Source: Nitrospira sp. (GTDB lineage: Bacteria; Nitrospirota; Nitrospiria; Nitrospirales; Nitrospiraceae). Taken from it: a stretch of 57,528 bases of DNA. The notes beneath the pieces are model-generated. The model saw only the letters and a program-made list of their open reading frames with translations. It did no database searches and was not told the DNA's origin. The position numbers and the translations under genes were made by a program. The number at the start of each line of letters is the position of its first letter. The stretch's first letter is position 1. The DNA lies in contig JANDJJ010000002.1 of the NCBI GenBank assembly GCA_024330945.1, forward strand, positions 1-57,528, in the 5' to 3' direction. Below, piece by piece: positions 30,030 to 39,965 of the stretch.

Positions 30030-30908
30030 ATGCGGATGGTCAATTTTCGCGCACCTTACAATACAGGGCGGCTGGTCATCCTCCTGGCCGTCGTGCTGCT
30101 GGTCGGCTTCCTTCTTTTGCCCGCACAACTCCAGGGCCTGTTCCAACGAGCCGGGAGTCCCGTGGGGTGGGTTGTGAGCTGGCCTCTCCGCGCCGTAGCC
30201 GGCGTCAGCGACGGCATCGCCGATCTCTGGGCCGGGTACGTCGCGTTGCGGACGGTGGAAGCCGAAAACAGAGAACTGCGGAAAGAACTCGAATATCTCA
30301 AAGGGCAGAACAGTCAACTTCGGGAGGCCGCCGCCGCGACCGACCGCCTCGCAGCTTTGTTGGATTTCAAGCAGCAAATCGGGGTGGCCACGATTGCGGC
30401 GCAGGTCATCGGCCGTGATACGGGGAACTGGTATCGAACGATCATTTTGAACAAAGGAGAAGCGGACGGCCTCCGTCCGGACATGGGCGTGGTGACACCG
30501 GCCGGTGTCGTGGGGCGTATCGTCAAGACTACGCGCGCGACGTCGGTGGTGCTGCTGGTGACGGACCCCAACAACGCCATTGCGGGGTTGGTGCAGCGGA
30601 CGAGAGACGAGGGGATTGTCGAAGGAACGTCCAACGGATCGGCGCGGCTGAAATATATTCCAATGTTGTCTGACGCGCGGCCGGGCGATCGGGTCGTGAC
30701 TTCCGGGCTTGTGGGAGGATTTCCCAAAGGGGTGGCCATTGGAACTATCACCGCCATCCACAAAGAAGACGGAGGGCTGTTTCTGTCGGCTGAGTTGGTT
30801 CCGGAGGTGGATGGCGAGCACGTCGAAGAAGTGCTGGTGATTCAATCGCCCGCTGTTCCGAGCGAAGGGGAACGTCTTGGTACTCCAAAGGTGAAGTCCA
30901 AATCATGA
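30030..30908 (+). CDS. mreC: Rod-shape-determining protein MreC
   Basis: Periplasmic scaffold of the elongasome that activates PBP2. 292 residues: a short cytoplasmic N terminus, one membrane helix (about 14-32), a coiled coil (about 72-105, VEAENRELRKELEYLKGQN), then the two beta-barrel lobes with GRDTGNWYRTIILNKGE, DMGVVTPAGVVGRI and PGDRVVTSGLVGGFPKGVAIG. It starts 14 bases after mreB, and an in-frame ATG two codons on is possible. The stop overlaps the mreD start (ATGA). Confidence 0.96.
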   Translation: MRMVNFRAPYNTGRLVILLAVVLLVGFLLLPAQLQGLFQRAGSPVGWVVSWPLRAVAGVSDGIADLWAGYVALRTVEAENRELRKELEYLKGQNSQLREAAAATDRLAALLDFKQQIGVATIAAQVIGRDTGNWYRTIILNKGEADGLRPDMGVVTPAGVVGRIVKTTRATSVVLLVTDPNNAIAGLVQRTRDEGIVEGTSNGSARLKYIPMLSDARPGDRVVTSGLVGGFPKGVAIGTITAIHKEDGGLFLSAELVPEVDGEHVEEVLVIQSPAVPSEGERLGTPKVKSKS

Positions 30909-31405
30909 ACGTGCTGGTGTGGTCCGCCCTTATCGTCTTGATGGTTCCCCTGCAAGCCGTTTTGCTGCCTTACGTGAAGATTGCGGGGGTGGTGCCGGAC
31001 ATCGCGTTGGTTGCGGCCTGTCTCGCCGGTGTATTGGGCGGCGAGCTTCATGGGTTGTTGGCCGGTCTGACGCTGGGATGGGTCATGAGTCTGTTCTCGG
31101 CCATTGATCCCCTTGTGGCCATGGGGGTCAAGGGCGCCGTGGGATATGCGGCCGGTTTCGCGGGCCGTCACGTCGTGTACTTCTCGTGGCCGATGCTCAT
31201 GCTGGGGATCTTTTTCTTCTCGTGCTCGGCGGGGTTGGCGACGGCATCCTCGCTGACGCTCAACGGTCAGCAGGACCTGTGGTGGACGCTTCGGACCGTT
31301 GTACTGCCCCAAGGGGTTCTGGACGCGCTGGTTGGCGGTGCGCTCTACTGGGTCGCATGGAGCCGGTTCAACGTGGAGCGTTGGATGGCGGAATATCGAG
31401 CGTAG
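30905..31405 (+). CDS. mreD: Rod-shape-determining protein MreD
   Basis: Inner-membrane partner of MreC. 166 residues with about five membrane helices across nearly the whole length. Sequence is poorly conserved in this family, so the call relies mainly on position between mreC and mrdA, on length and on hydrophobicity. A visible MreD-like segment is VVPDIALVAACLAGVLGGEL followed by a gly-rich helix. Translationally coupled to mreC. Confidence 0.88.
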   Translation: MNVLVWSALIVLMVPLQAVLLPYVKIAGVVPDIALVAACLAGVLGGELHGLLAGLTLGWVMSLFSAIDPLVAMGVKGAVGYAAGFAGRHVVYFSWPMLMLGIFFFSCSAGLATASSLTLNGQQDLWWTLRTVVLPQGVLDALVGGALYWVAWSRFNVERWMAEYRA

Positions 31406-31416
31406 GAGCTGTTCTC

Positions 31417-33285
31417 GTGCTGGGAAGTTATTCGGAAGCGGAGTACGGCGATTTCCAACGACGGCTCATTCTTCTTCGGATAGGCTTGCTCTTGGTCGTG
31501 GCATTGCTGGCGCTGCGGTTGTGGCATTTGCAGATCCGAGAAGGAGCCTACTACCGTGATCTCTCAGAGAACAACAAAACCAGACAAGTCTTGATGGAAC
31601 CAGCCCGCGGGTTGATTTATGATCGGCACGGCGTACTTCTGGCGAACAATGTTCCGAGTTTCAGTCTGTATGTCGCGTTGGATGAGGTGAGGGATCGGGA
31701 GGCGTTGATCGAGAAATTGTCGGATTTGCTGGAACTGGATCCGGCGTTCATTCGTAAGAAATTGGGGGGGAAGGGCGGAAAACTGCTGCCGCGCAAGATC
31801 AAGGATCGACTGACGCTTCGCGACGCCGTGCTGATCGAGTCGCATCGCCTGGACTTACCCGGTGTCATGATCCAAGTCGAATCCCAGCGAAATTATCCCG
31901 GTGGGGTGACGGCGTCTCATGTGTTGGGCTACGTCGGGGAGGCATCGGCCGAACAACTGGAAAAGCCGGAGTTTTCCGATCTTCATCAGGGCAGTATCGT
32001 CGGCCAGTACGGGATCGAGAAGTCGTTCGACCGGTACGTGCGCGGCCAAGCCGGATATAAACGAATCGAGGTCGATGCCCACGGGCATGAAAAGAAGGCC
32101 GTCGTGGTGGAGAAACCCCAGGCGGGAAACGATCTCTATTTGACGATCGACGTCCGGTTGCAGAAGTTGGCGGAAGAGCTGCTGGGACGGGAGTACGGCG
32201 CCATCGTGGCCTTGGATCCGACCAACGGCGACATTCTGGCCATGGCCAGCCGTCCGGCCTTCGATCCAAACGTGCTCTCGCGCGAGCTGACTCCCAAACA
32301 ATGGGCCGAAATCGTCCAGGACGAAGGACGCCCTCTGAACAACCGCGCTTCTCAGGGACAATACCCGCCGGGCTCCACGTTCAAAGTGCCGATGGCGGTG
32401 GCTGCGCTGGAGTCGAAAACCGTCTCGCCGTTCAGCACCGTGACCTGCAACGGCGGCTACCAGTTCGGGAACCGGATTTTCCGCGATTGGAAAGTGACTG
32501 GGCACGGAGCGGTCAATCTGCACAGCGCCCTTGTGCATTCATGCGACGTGTACTTTTACACCGTCGGCCAACGCATGGGCATCGATCTGATGGCCGAATT
32601 CGGCAAGGAATTCGGACTGGGACAAAGCACCGGTGTGGATTTGCCTTCCGAGCGGATCGGCGTCATGCCGTCGACCGCATGGAAAAAAAAGGTGAAGAAA
32701 GAGCCGTGGCTGCCCGGCGAAACCATTTCCGTGGCGATCGGGCAGGGATACATGACGGTGACGCCGTTGCAAATGGCCAACTTGATCGCCACCGTCGCCA
32801 ATGACGGCGTCAATTACCGGCCGCGCCTGGTGCTGGCGGTGATGGATCGGATCACCGGCAATTTACAAGAGCTGCCGGCGGTTCCACGGGGAAAAATCAA
32901 CGCGAAACCCGAAACGTTTCGCCTCATCAAAGAAGCGCTGGCCGACGTCGTCAAAGTCGGGACGGCCACGAGGGCGAAATCGTCCATCGTGACGATCGGC
33001 GGCAAAACAGGGACGGCGCAAGTCGCGGCGCTTCGAACGGGGCCGGAGGAATCGATTCCCAAAAAGTTCCGCGATCATGCGTGGTTCATCGCCTTTGCTC
33101 CGGTCGAGTCGCCGAAGATCGCGGTCGCCGTGTTGGTCGAGCACATGGGGCACGGCGGATCCGCCGCAGCTCCCCTGGCGAAGGAAATCATCGAGGCCTA
33201 TTTCAAGCTGACCGACGAACAGTCGGCGGGCACGACCTCTGCTGCTGCCGCAGACCGGATCGGAGCGACCTCGGAGCCGTTATGA
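31417..33285 (+). CDS. mrdA: Penicillin-binding protein 2 (elongasome transpeptidase)
   Basis: Cross-links peptidoglycan during cell elongation together with RodA. 622 residues, one N-terminal membrane helix (about 22-40), the pedestal domain with RGLIYDRHGVLLANN, and the transpeptidase domain. Active-site motifs: S-x-x-K with Ser320 and Lys323 (PPGSTFKVP), SCD in VHSCDVYFY (the S-x-N/D motif) and KTG in IGGKTGTAQV. GTG start with TAGGAG at nine bases. The frame is open upstream across mreD, but homology starts here. The stop overlaps rodA. Confidence 0.96.
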   Translation: MLGSYSEAEYGDFQRRLILLRIGLLLVVALLALRLWHLQIREGAYYRDLSENNKTRQVLMEPARGLIYDRHGVLLANNVPSFSLYVALDEVRDREALIEKLSDLLELDPAFIRKKLGGKGGKLLPRKIKDRLTLRDAVLIESHRLDLPGVMIQVESQRNYPGGVTASHVLGYVGEASAEQLEKPEFSDLHQGSIVGQYGIEKSFDRYVRGQAGYKRIEVDAHGHEKKAVVVEKPQAGNDLYLTIDVRLQKLAEELLGREYGAIVALDPTNGDILAMASRPAFDPNVLSRELTPKQWAEIVQDEGRPLNNRASQGQYPPGSTFKVPMAVAALESKTVSPFSTVTCNGGYQFGNRIFRDWKVTGHGAVNLHSALVHSCDVYFYTVGQRMGIDLMAEFGKEFGLGQSTGVDLPSERIGVMPSTAWKKKVKKEPWLPGETISVAIGQGYMTVTPLQMANLIATVANDGVNYRPRLVLAVMDRITGNLQELPAVPRGKINAKPETFRLIKEALADVVKVGTATRAKSSIVTIGGKTGTAQVAALRTGPEESIPKKFRDHAWFIAFAPVESPKIAVAVLVEHMGHGGSAAAPLAKEIIEAYFKLTDEQSAGTTSAAAADRIGATSEPL

Positions 33286-34403
33286 TCAATCGCGTTACGG
33301 AAGCGCGGGGCTTTGACACCTTTGATCTCCGCTATATCGGGCTGATCGCGGCCATTTTGGGAATCGGCCTGCTTTCTATTCATAGCGTCACCCATGATCA
33401 AGATGGCGGCATCGCGCCGTATTATTTGAAACAGGTGGCATGGATCGGTGTCGGAACCCTGGCGTTCATCATCATGTGGGCATGGGATTATCACACCATC
33501 GCCCGTTTGGCGTATCCTGCGTACGCCGTCGTGTTGTTTCTGCTCGTGTTCGTCCTCTTTGAGGGGCGGACGAGCAAGGGGGCACAACGGTGGATCGCTC
33601 TCGGACCCTTCAGCTTTCAGCCGTCGGAGTTCGCCAAACTCGTCCTTATTCTGGTCTTGGCTCAGTATTATTCCAAAGCGCCCCGCATCGGCTGGTTGCA
33701 GCGCGTGATCGTGCCCGGCCTTCTGATGCTGCCGGGGCTGCTCTTGATTCTGAAGCAGCCGGACCTGGGAAGCGGGTTGAGTTTTGTCGCGGTCTACGCG
33801 GCGATGTTGCTGATGGTCGGCGTTCGCTCCCAGGCCCTCGGCATCGCGCTTCTGTTCTCCGTGATGTTGTTTCCCTTCGTGTGGGAAGGCGCCTGGGGGG
33901 CGTTGCATGATTATCAGCGGCAGCGCATCATGGCGTTCGTCGATCCGAGCTACGATCCGAGCGGAAAAGGGTATCACGCCTTGCAATCGAGGATTGCGAT
34001 CGGGTCCGGTGAGTTGATGGGAAAAGGATTGTTCGGCGGCACGCAAAGCCAATTGAAGTTTTTGCCGGAGGGGCATACGGACTTCGTGTTCGCGGTGTAC
34101 GCGGAAGAATGGGGGTTCGTCGGGGTGCTCGTTCTTCTGGTGTTGTTTGTATCGTTGATCTGGCTTTCACTGGACATCGCGTCCAAGGCGAAGGACCAGC
34201 TCGGAGCATTGTTGGCGGTGGGAATCGTCTCGATGCTGTGCTTCTGCATCGTGGTCAACATCGGGATGACGGCCGGCATGTTTCCGATCGTAGGGATTCC
34301 TTTGCCGCTGGTGAGTTACGGCGGCAGTGCCACGATCATGTCCATGGCGTCGCTGGGGCTTTTGTTGAACGTGAAACGGAGACGATTGAGTCTGTTCTAC
34401 TGA
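33282..34403 (+). CDS. rodA: Peptidoglycan glycosyltransferase RodA (SEDS family)
   Basis: Polymerises lipid II in the elongasome; partner of PBP2. 373 residues with about ten membrane helices. SEDS signatures: ALGPFSFQPSEFAKLVLIL, LILKQPDLGSGLSFV (catalytic Asp in the QPDLG motif), GYHALQSRIAIGSGELMGKG, FLPEGHTDFVFAVYAEEWGF and VGIPLPLVSYGGSATI. The ATG overlaps the mrdA stop. Last gene of the shape cluster. Confidence 0.97.
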   Translation: MINRVTEARGFDTFDLRYIGLIAAILGIGLLSIHSVTHDQDGGIAPYYLKQVAWIGVGTLAFIIMWAWDYHTIARLAYPAYAVVLFLLVFVLFEGRTSKGAQRWIALGPFSFQPSEFAKLVLILVLAQYYSKAPRIGWLQRVIVPGLLMLPGLLLILKQPDLGSGLSFVAVYAAMLLMVGVRSQALGIALLFSVMLFPFVWEGAWGALHDYQRQRIMAFVDPSYDPSGKGYHALQSRIAIGSGELMGKGLFGGTQSQLKFLPEGHTDFVFAVYAEEWGFVGVLVLLVLFVSLIWLSLDIASKAKDQLGALLAVGIVSMLCFCIVVNIGMTAGMFPIVGIPLPLVSYGGSATIMSMASLGLLLNVKRRRLSLFY

Positions 34404-34536
34404 TTTTTGATGAAGACGCAAACGATGAATCTTCAAGAGGGCCGGCCGATTTCGCCGAGCAGAGGGGTGTGCTGATTGAGCGCACCCGCGTCAGCCTTGT
34501 CTGGTGCGCCGGAGCCTTCGATTCCAAGGAGCATGC

Positions 34537-36045
34537 ATGGGAACTGAAATTGCCATTAACGTGACGCGGGAGGAAACCCGCGTGGCGGTTCTTGAAAACG
34601 GCGTGGTCACCGATTTGTTCGGCGATCGCGCGAAGCATAAAGACTTTGTCGGAAACATTTATAAAGGGCGCGTGGCCAAAGTGCTGCCCGGTATGCAGGC
34701 GGCGTTCGTCGATATCGGTCTTGAGAAGGCCGCCTTCATGCATGTGTCCGACTTGTCGCTGGACGCGGAGCCGGCGGACATGGTGGTCGAGGCGGAAGAA
34801 GATGAGAAAGACGCCGAGGTGCTCAGGCCCAAACGCCAGAGCGCAAAGCCCATCGAAGAGTTGCTGAGCGAAGGCCAGGAGGTGATGGTTCAGATTTCCA
34901 AAGGGCCGATCGGCACCAAAGGATCGCGGGTGACGACGTATGTGTCGCTGCCGGGCCGCTATCTTGTGTTCATGCCGAACGTGGATCACATCGGGGTATC
35001 GCGCCGCATCGCGCGGGAAGAGGAGCGGTCGCGGTTGAAGGACGTCATGCGCCGAGTCCGCCGTCCCGGCTGCGGGTACATCGTGCGCACGGTCAGCGAA
35101 GGTGTCAAAGAGGATGAACTGCGTTCGGACGTCGAGTTTCTCCACGTGCTCTGGCAGGACGTGTTGACCAAGCGGGAACGCTTGGCCGCGCCGGCTTTGC
35201 TGCACAGCGACTTAAGCCTCAGCTTTCGCGTCGTGAGGGATCTCTTCGGCAAGAAAGTGGACAGGCTCTGGATCGATTCTCGCGAAGAATACGACGCCAT
35301 CCGGAATTTCGTCCAACGGTTTTCCCCGGAACAAACTTCTCGAATCCATTTCTACGACAAGGAAGAGCCGTTGTTCGATCACTTGGGTGTCGAACAGGAA
35401 ATCACCCGGGCCATGAGTCGAAAAGTCTGGCTGAAATCCGGCGGATACCTCGTGATCGATCACACGGAGGCGATGACGGTCATCGACGTCAACACGGGTC
35501 GGTTCGTCGGAAAACGGGATCAGGAAGAGACGATCCTTCGCAACAACCTGGAAGCCGCCAAGGAAGTGGCCTATCAACTCAAATTGCGAGGGATCGGCGG
35601 CATCATCATCGTCGATTTCATCGATATGGAGCGTGAGAAAAATCGCGAGAAGGTCTATCATGCGCTGGTGGACGCCATGGCGTCCGACAAGGCGAGAACG
35701 AGAATCTCCCGCATCTCGGATCTCGGCTTGATCGAAATCTCGCGGGAGCGCGTCCGCGAGGACTTGCTACGGTCGCTCTCCGAGCCCTGCCGCTATTGTG
35801 ATGGCCGCGGCTATACGAAGTCTCCCACGACGGTGGTCTATGAAGTGTTCCGGGAGATCCGACGGATCGAATCCTCCCCTGATCAACGGCGTATCGTCAT
35901 CGGAGCTCATCCCACGGTGGCCGAATTGCTGCAAGACGAGGAGCGCGCGGGCGTAGAGGCCCTGGAGCAGGAGCGGGGAGTCAAAATCGTCGTTGTCCCG
36001 GACGGCCAGTTGCATCTGGAACAATACGATTTAGTCGTGCTGTAA
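34537..36045 (+). CDS. rng: Ribonuclease G (RNase E/G family)
   Basis: Endoribonuclease for rRNA 5' processing and mRNA turnover. 502 residues, RNase G-like in lacking the long C-terminal degradosome scaffold of RNase E. An S1 RNA-binding domain (about 40-120, GNIYKGRVAKVLPGMQAAFV) is interrupted by an acidic insert of about 25 residues with Glu/Asp runs. The catalytic DNase I-like domain has VIDVNTGRF and IIVDFIDM (magnesium-binding aspartates), and the zinc-link CRYCDGRGY mediates dimerisation. The ATG at 34537 follows AAGGAG. Confidence 0.95.
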   Translation: MGTEIAINVTREETRVAVLENGVVTDLFGDRAKHKDFVGNIYKGRVAKVLPGMQAAFVDIGLEKAAFMHVSDLSLDAEPADMVVEAEEDEKDAEVLRPKRQSAKPIEELLSEGQEVMVQISKGPIGTKGSRVTTYVSLPGRYLVFMPNVDHIGVSRRIAREEERSRLKDVMRRVRRPGCGYIVRTVSEGVKEDELRSDVEFLHVLWQDVLTKRERLAAPALLHSDLSLSFRVVRDLFGKKVDRLWIDSREEYDAIRNFVQRFSPEQTSRIHFYDKEEPLFDHLGVEQEITRAMSRKVWLKSGGYLVIDHTEAMTVIDVNTGRFVGKRDQEETILRNNLEAAKEVAYQLKLRGIGGIIIVDFIDMEREKNREKVYHALVDAMASDKARTRISRISDLGLIEISRERVREDLLRSLSEPCRYCDGRGYTKSPTTVVYEVFREIRRIESSPDQRRIVIGAHPTVAELLQDEERAGVEALEQERGVKIVVVPDGQLHLEQYDLVVL

Positions 36046-36143
36046 TCCCGCGCGGCGTTCATCGCAAACGATTCGGCTTTTCCGAAGCGACGGTCGTCGG
36101 AATAGGTGCCGAAACGAACGGCGAATTTTCCCCGGTACGTCCG

Positions 36144-37265
36144 ATGGATCAATCTTCATTGGCCGCATGGTTGACCCTGCAAGCGGTTGACGGGGTGGGT
36201 GATCGAACGCTGGTCAAGCTGGTTCAATCATTCGGCTCGCCGAATGCGGTGTTGGCGGCCGGCGCCGAGCGTTTGGTCGAAGCCGGTTTCAGCGCCGAGC
36301 TGGCAGCGTCCGTTCGGCGGAGACCTCCGCCCGATGTGATGCGGGAAATCGAGCGTCGGCTGGCGATCGTCGAACGTCTGAACGTTCAGGTGTGCACGCT
36401 CTTCGATCCGACGTACCCCGCGAGGCTCAGGGCCATTCCCGATCCTCCACCGTTGCTGTATGTGAGCGGGACATGGCCGGTGTCCGCGGACGTCGCGGTG
36501 GCGATTGTCGGAGGCCGGCGGGCGACGCCGTCGGGGCAGGTCGTCACGGAACGGATTGCCAGGGAACTGGCCGAGAGAGGAATCACGATCGTGAGCGGAC
36601 TGGCGCGGGGCATCGACGCGGCGGCGCATCGGGGCGCGCTGGCCGGCAAGGGCCGCACGATCGCCGTGTTGGGGTGCGGCGTCGATCGTACGTATCCGTC
36701 GGAACACCGGGTGTTGCGGCGGAGCATCGAAGAGGGCGGGGGCGCCGTGATGTCCGAATTGCCGATCGGGACGTCTCCGCTCAATCATCACTTTCCGCGG
36801 CGAAATCGAATCATCAGCGGATTGTCGCTCGGCGTGCTGGTGAGCGAGGCCGCGACGGGCAGCGGGTCATTGATCACGGCAAGGCTGGCCTTGGAACAGG
36901 GGCGCGATGTCTTTGCCGTTCCTGGTCCGGTGACGACCGACGCGTGTCGGGGATCGAACGGTCTGATCAAGGAAGGCGCGAAATTGGTCGAGGACGCGCG
37001 GGACGTGCTTGAAGAGATTCTCCCTCAACTCGACGCGCGTCTGCGGGCATCCCTCTCGCTTGGTGACGAGCCTGCGGAGCCGCGCGCACCGCTCGGACGG
37101 GAGGATGCCGCCGTCTACGAAGCCCTGTCCTCCGACGCCCAATCAGTCGATGCGCTCATCGAACGAACGGGACTTTGTGCCGCCACGGTCGTCGCCAGCC
37201 TGCTTGCGCTCGAATTGTCGGGGCGCGTGCGCCAGTTGCCCGGCCAACAGTATATCAAGTTGTGA
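36144..37265 (+). CDS. dprA: DNA-processing protein DprA
   Basis: Loads RecA on incoming single-stranded DNA during natural transformation. 373 residues: N-terminal helix-hairpin-helix/SAM-like part (about 1-70), the extended Rossmann fold with VAIVGGRRATPSGQ, GITIVSGLARGIDAAAHRGA, LGCGVDRTYPSEH, FPRRNRIISGLS and EAATGSGSLITARLALEQGR, and a C-terminal winged helix (DprA/Smf type, about 310-373). Linked in position with topA, a pairing seen in many bacteria. With pilT nearby it hints at DNA uptake ability, but dprA is also kept in non-competent species. Confidence 0.95.
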   Translation: MDQSSLAAWLTLQAVDGVGDRTLVKLVQSFGSPNAVLAAGAERLVEAGFSAELAASVRRRPPPDVMREIERRLAIVERLNVQVCTLFDPTYPARLRAIPDPPPLLYVSGTWPVSADVAVAIVGGRRATPSGQVVTERIARELAERGITIVSGLARGIDAAAHRGALAGKGRTIAVLGCGVDRTYPSEHRVLRRSIEEGGGAVMSELPIGTSPLNHHFPRRNRIISGLSLGVLVSEAATGSGSLITARLALEQGRDVFAVPGPVTTDACRGSNGLIKEGAKLVEDARDVLEEILPQLDARLRASLSLGDEPAEPRAPLGREDAAVYEALSSDAQSVDALIERTGLCAATVVASLLALELSGRVRQLPGQQYIKL

Positions 37266-37346
37266 TTCGTGATCCGCCCTTCGAGTTGCATGAATCACCG
37301 ATATTTGGTACGGATGAAACCATGAAACGAGGAAAACGGAGTCGTC

Positions 37347-39683
37347 ATGGCGAAATCATTAGTCATCGTTGAGTCACCGACCAAAGCGAAAACGGTAACG
37401 AAGTATCTCGGCCGCGGGTATGAGGTCTTGGCGTCGGTCGGTCACATCAAAGATTTGCCGACCAGCAAGTTGGGGGTCGATCTTGAGCGCGATTTCGCAC
37501 CGCAGTACGTGACGATCAAAGGCAAGTCGAAGGTACTGGCCGAGATCAAGAAGAAGGCCGAACGGGCGGAGAAAATTTTTCTGGCGCCTGACCCGGATCG
37601 GGAGGGCGAGGCCATTGCCTGGCACATCGAACAGGAGCTGCTGGCAAAGTCGAAGAAGAGCGGTCGTAAGATCTTTCGCGTTCGATTCAACGAAATCACC
37701 GAAGCGGCGATCAAGCGCGCGATTCAGTCTCCGAGCGAGATCGACATGCGGCTTGTCAACGCGCAGCAAGCACGCCGCGTGTTAGATCGCATCGTCGGCT
37801 ATCAAGGCAGCCAGTTGCTCTGGAGCAAAGTGCGGCGGGGACTCAGCATGGGGCGGGTGCAATCCGTCGCGATGCGGTTGATTTGCGAGCGCGAGGCGGA
37901 GCGCGAGGCCTTTCGGGCCGAAGAATACTGGTCGATTACCGCGCTGCTGGCCGGCGCGACCCCGCCGCCGTTCGAGGCCAAGCTCCACAGCGTGAACGGC
38001 CAAGAGGCGGTGATCGAGAACGCCGAGCAGGCCGGCCGCGTGGTGAACGCGATTCTAGGGAAAGCGTTCGTCGTTCGGTCGGTCGAGCGTCGGGAAAAAA
38101 AGCGCAATCCGGTCGCGCCGTTCATCACGAGTCGTTTGCAGCAGGAAGCCGCCCGCAAGCTGCATTTTTCTCCCAAGAAAACCATGATGCTGGCGCAACA
38201 GCTCTATGAAGGCATCGAGATCGGGGCCGAGGGGCCGACCGGCCTGATTACGTACATGAGGACCGACTCGACGCGCATTTCAGACGAAGCCATGGCCGAG
38301 GTGCGCGAACTGATTCGGTCTCGGTTCGGTCCGGACTATCTGCCGGCCGCGCCCAACGTCTATAAAACCCAGAAAGCCGCGCAAGAGGCTCATGAAGCGA
38401 TCCGACCGACGTCGGCCGCGCGGGACCCGGAGTCGATCCGACAATACCTCGACCATGATCAGTACAGCCTGTACAAGCTGATTTGGAATCGCTTCGTCGC
38501 CTCTCAGATGGTGCCGGCGGTGTTGGACGTGACGCGAATCGATACGTCTCCGGTCGGCACCGCGGATACGTATGTCTTTCGTTCCACCGGAACGATTGTG
38601 AAGTTTCCGGGCCACACCATCGTCTATATGGAGGGTGTCGACAAGGAATCGCCGTCGCAGAGGCCGAGGAGCGATCAGGAGGCGGAAGACGACGGCGAGC
38701 GCCAGTTGCCGGCTCTCTCGGAGGGCGATCATCTTCGGCTGGTCCACCAAGAAGGCCAAACCGTGCCGGGCTTAACGTCAAAACAGCATTTCACTCAGCC
38801 CCCGCCGCGGTACAACGAAGCGCTGTTGATCAAGGAATTGGAGGAAAAGGGCATCGGGCGTCCGTCGACCTACGCCGCCATCATTTCCACGATTCAAGAA
38901 CGCAAGTACGTCGAAAAGGTCGAGGGGCGATTCAGGCCGACCGAGACCGGACGCACGGTGAACGATTTTCTGGTGAAAGGGTTTCCGGACATCGTGGACG
39001 TCGGGTTTACCTCGCAATTGGAAGCGGAGCTGGACGAAGTAGAGGAAGGCAATAAACCGTGGGTCGATTCGGTGCGCGATTTTTACAATCCCTTTGCGGC
39101 GGATCTGGAGAAGGCGAGGACGATTCCAGGCCCGAGAGATACGGTCGAGCCTCCCACGGACATTCCTTGTGAAAAATGTGGCAGGATGATGGAAATTAAA
39201 TGGGGGCGGAACGGAAAATTTCTGGCCTGCCCCGGCTACAAAGAAGACCCGCCCTGCAAGAATACACAAAACTTTGAACGTCTGCCGGACGGCACCGTCA
39301 AGGTGGTGCCGAAGCAGGAAATCACGACGGACCAAGTGTGCGAGAAATGCGGAAGCCCGATGATCGTCAAGAGCGGACGATTCGGCAAATTCATCGCCTG
39401 TTCCGCCTATCCGCAGTGCAAAACAACCAAGCCGCTGGCGCTGGGCGTGAAATGTCCGCAGCCAGGGTGCGGCGGCGACCTCGTGCAAAAACGAACCAGG
39501 AAAGGACGGTCGTTCTTCGCTTGCAGCAGGTATCCCCAATGCGAATTCGCCATCTGGGATCGACCGGTCCCGAAGGCCTGTCCGACGTGCCACGCCCCGT
39601 TCCTTGTCGAAAAAGTCAGCAAGCAAGAAGGGCGGAGCGTCCAATGCCGCAATGAAACGTGCGGCTACCGTGAAGCCGGTTGA
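37347..39683 (+). CDS. topA: DNA topoisomerase I
   Basis: Relaxes negative supercoils. 778 residues. The TOPRIM domain at the N terminus has VIVESPTKAKTV and FLAPDPDREGEAIAWH. The catalytic Tyr303 sits in ITYMRTDSTRIS. FNEITEAAIKRA and GRVQSVAMRLI are other type IA blocks. The C-terminal part carries four Cys4 zinc-ribbon repeats (about residues 607, 665, 703 and 750), the last two less regular (CPQPGC and CPTC...CRNETC). An acidic/Ser-rich insert near 435-460 interrupts the core. ATG with GAGG upstream. Confidence 0.96.
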   Translation: MAKSLVIVESPTKAKTVTKYLGRGYEVLASVGHIKDLPTSKLGVDLERDFAPQYVTIKGKSKVLAEIKKKAERAEKIFLAPDPDREGEAIAWHIEQELLAKSKKSGRKIFRVRFNEITEAAIKRAIQSPSEIDMRLVNAQQARRVLDRIVGYQGSQLLWSKVRRGLSMGRVQSVAMRLICEREAEREAFRAEEYWSITALLAGATPPPFEAKLHSVNGQEAVIENAEQAGRVVNAILGKAFVVRSVERREKKRNPVAPFITSRLQQEAARKLHFSPKKTMMLAQQLYEGIEIGAEGPTGLITYMRTDSTRISDEAMAEVRELIRSRFGPDYLPAAPNVYKTQKAAQEAHEAIRPTSAARDPESIRQYLDHDQYSLYKLIWNRFVASQMVPAVLDVTRIDTSPVGTADTYVFRSTGTIVKFPGHTIVYMEGVDKESPSQRPRSDQEAEDDGERQLPALSEGDHLRLVHQEGQTVPGLTSKQHFTQPPPRYNEALLIKELEEKGIGRPSTYAAIISTIQERKYVEKVEGRFRPTETGRTVNDFLVKGFPDIVDVGFTSQLEAELDEVEEGNKPWVDSVRDFYNPFAADLEKARTIPGPRDTVEPPTDIPCEKCGRMMEIKWGRNGKFLACPGYKEDPPCKNTQNFERLPDGTVKVVPKQEITTDQVCEKCGSPMIVKSGRFGKFIACSAYPQCKTTKPLALGVKCPQPGCGGDLVQKRTRKGRSFFACSRYPQCEFAIWDRPVPKACPTCHAPFLVEKVSKQEGRSVQCRNETCGYREAG

Positions 39684-39909
39684 CGGACTCGAAAACGCCG
39701 TTCCCTTTGCTCCCTGTTTAGGAATCGTCCCGTGCGGACTGCGGCCGTGTTCCGAAGGGGCGACGATCCATCCTCGCTCTGTTCCAGAACGGATTCCGAA
39801 ATCGAACGACCGCCGCTTGACGGATCACCCGGTCCATTCCCACGCCGAACGAGAAAAGAGGAAAGGCCCCGGTCGCGGGGCGTGTGTTGCGAGTCGACCG
39901 GAGATCGCC

Positions 39910-39918
39910 TGCTATACT
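39910..39918 (+). promoter_or_regulatory. Possible extended -10 promoter of pilT
   Basis: TGCTATACT (39910-39918) is an extended -10 element with no strong -35 match, 48 bases before the pilT ATG. The rest of the 282-base gap after topA shows no gene or repeat I can support. Confidence 0.4.
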
Positions 39919-39965
39919 TCCTCTGAGGAAAATTCGGTTCATCCGGAGAAGACCAGAGGAGCCCT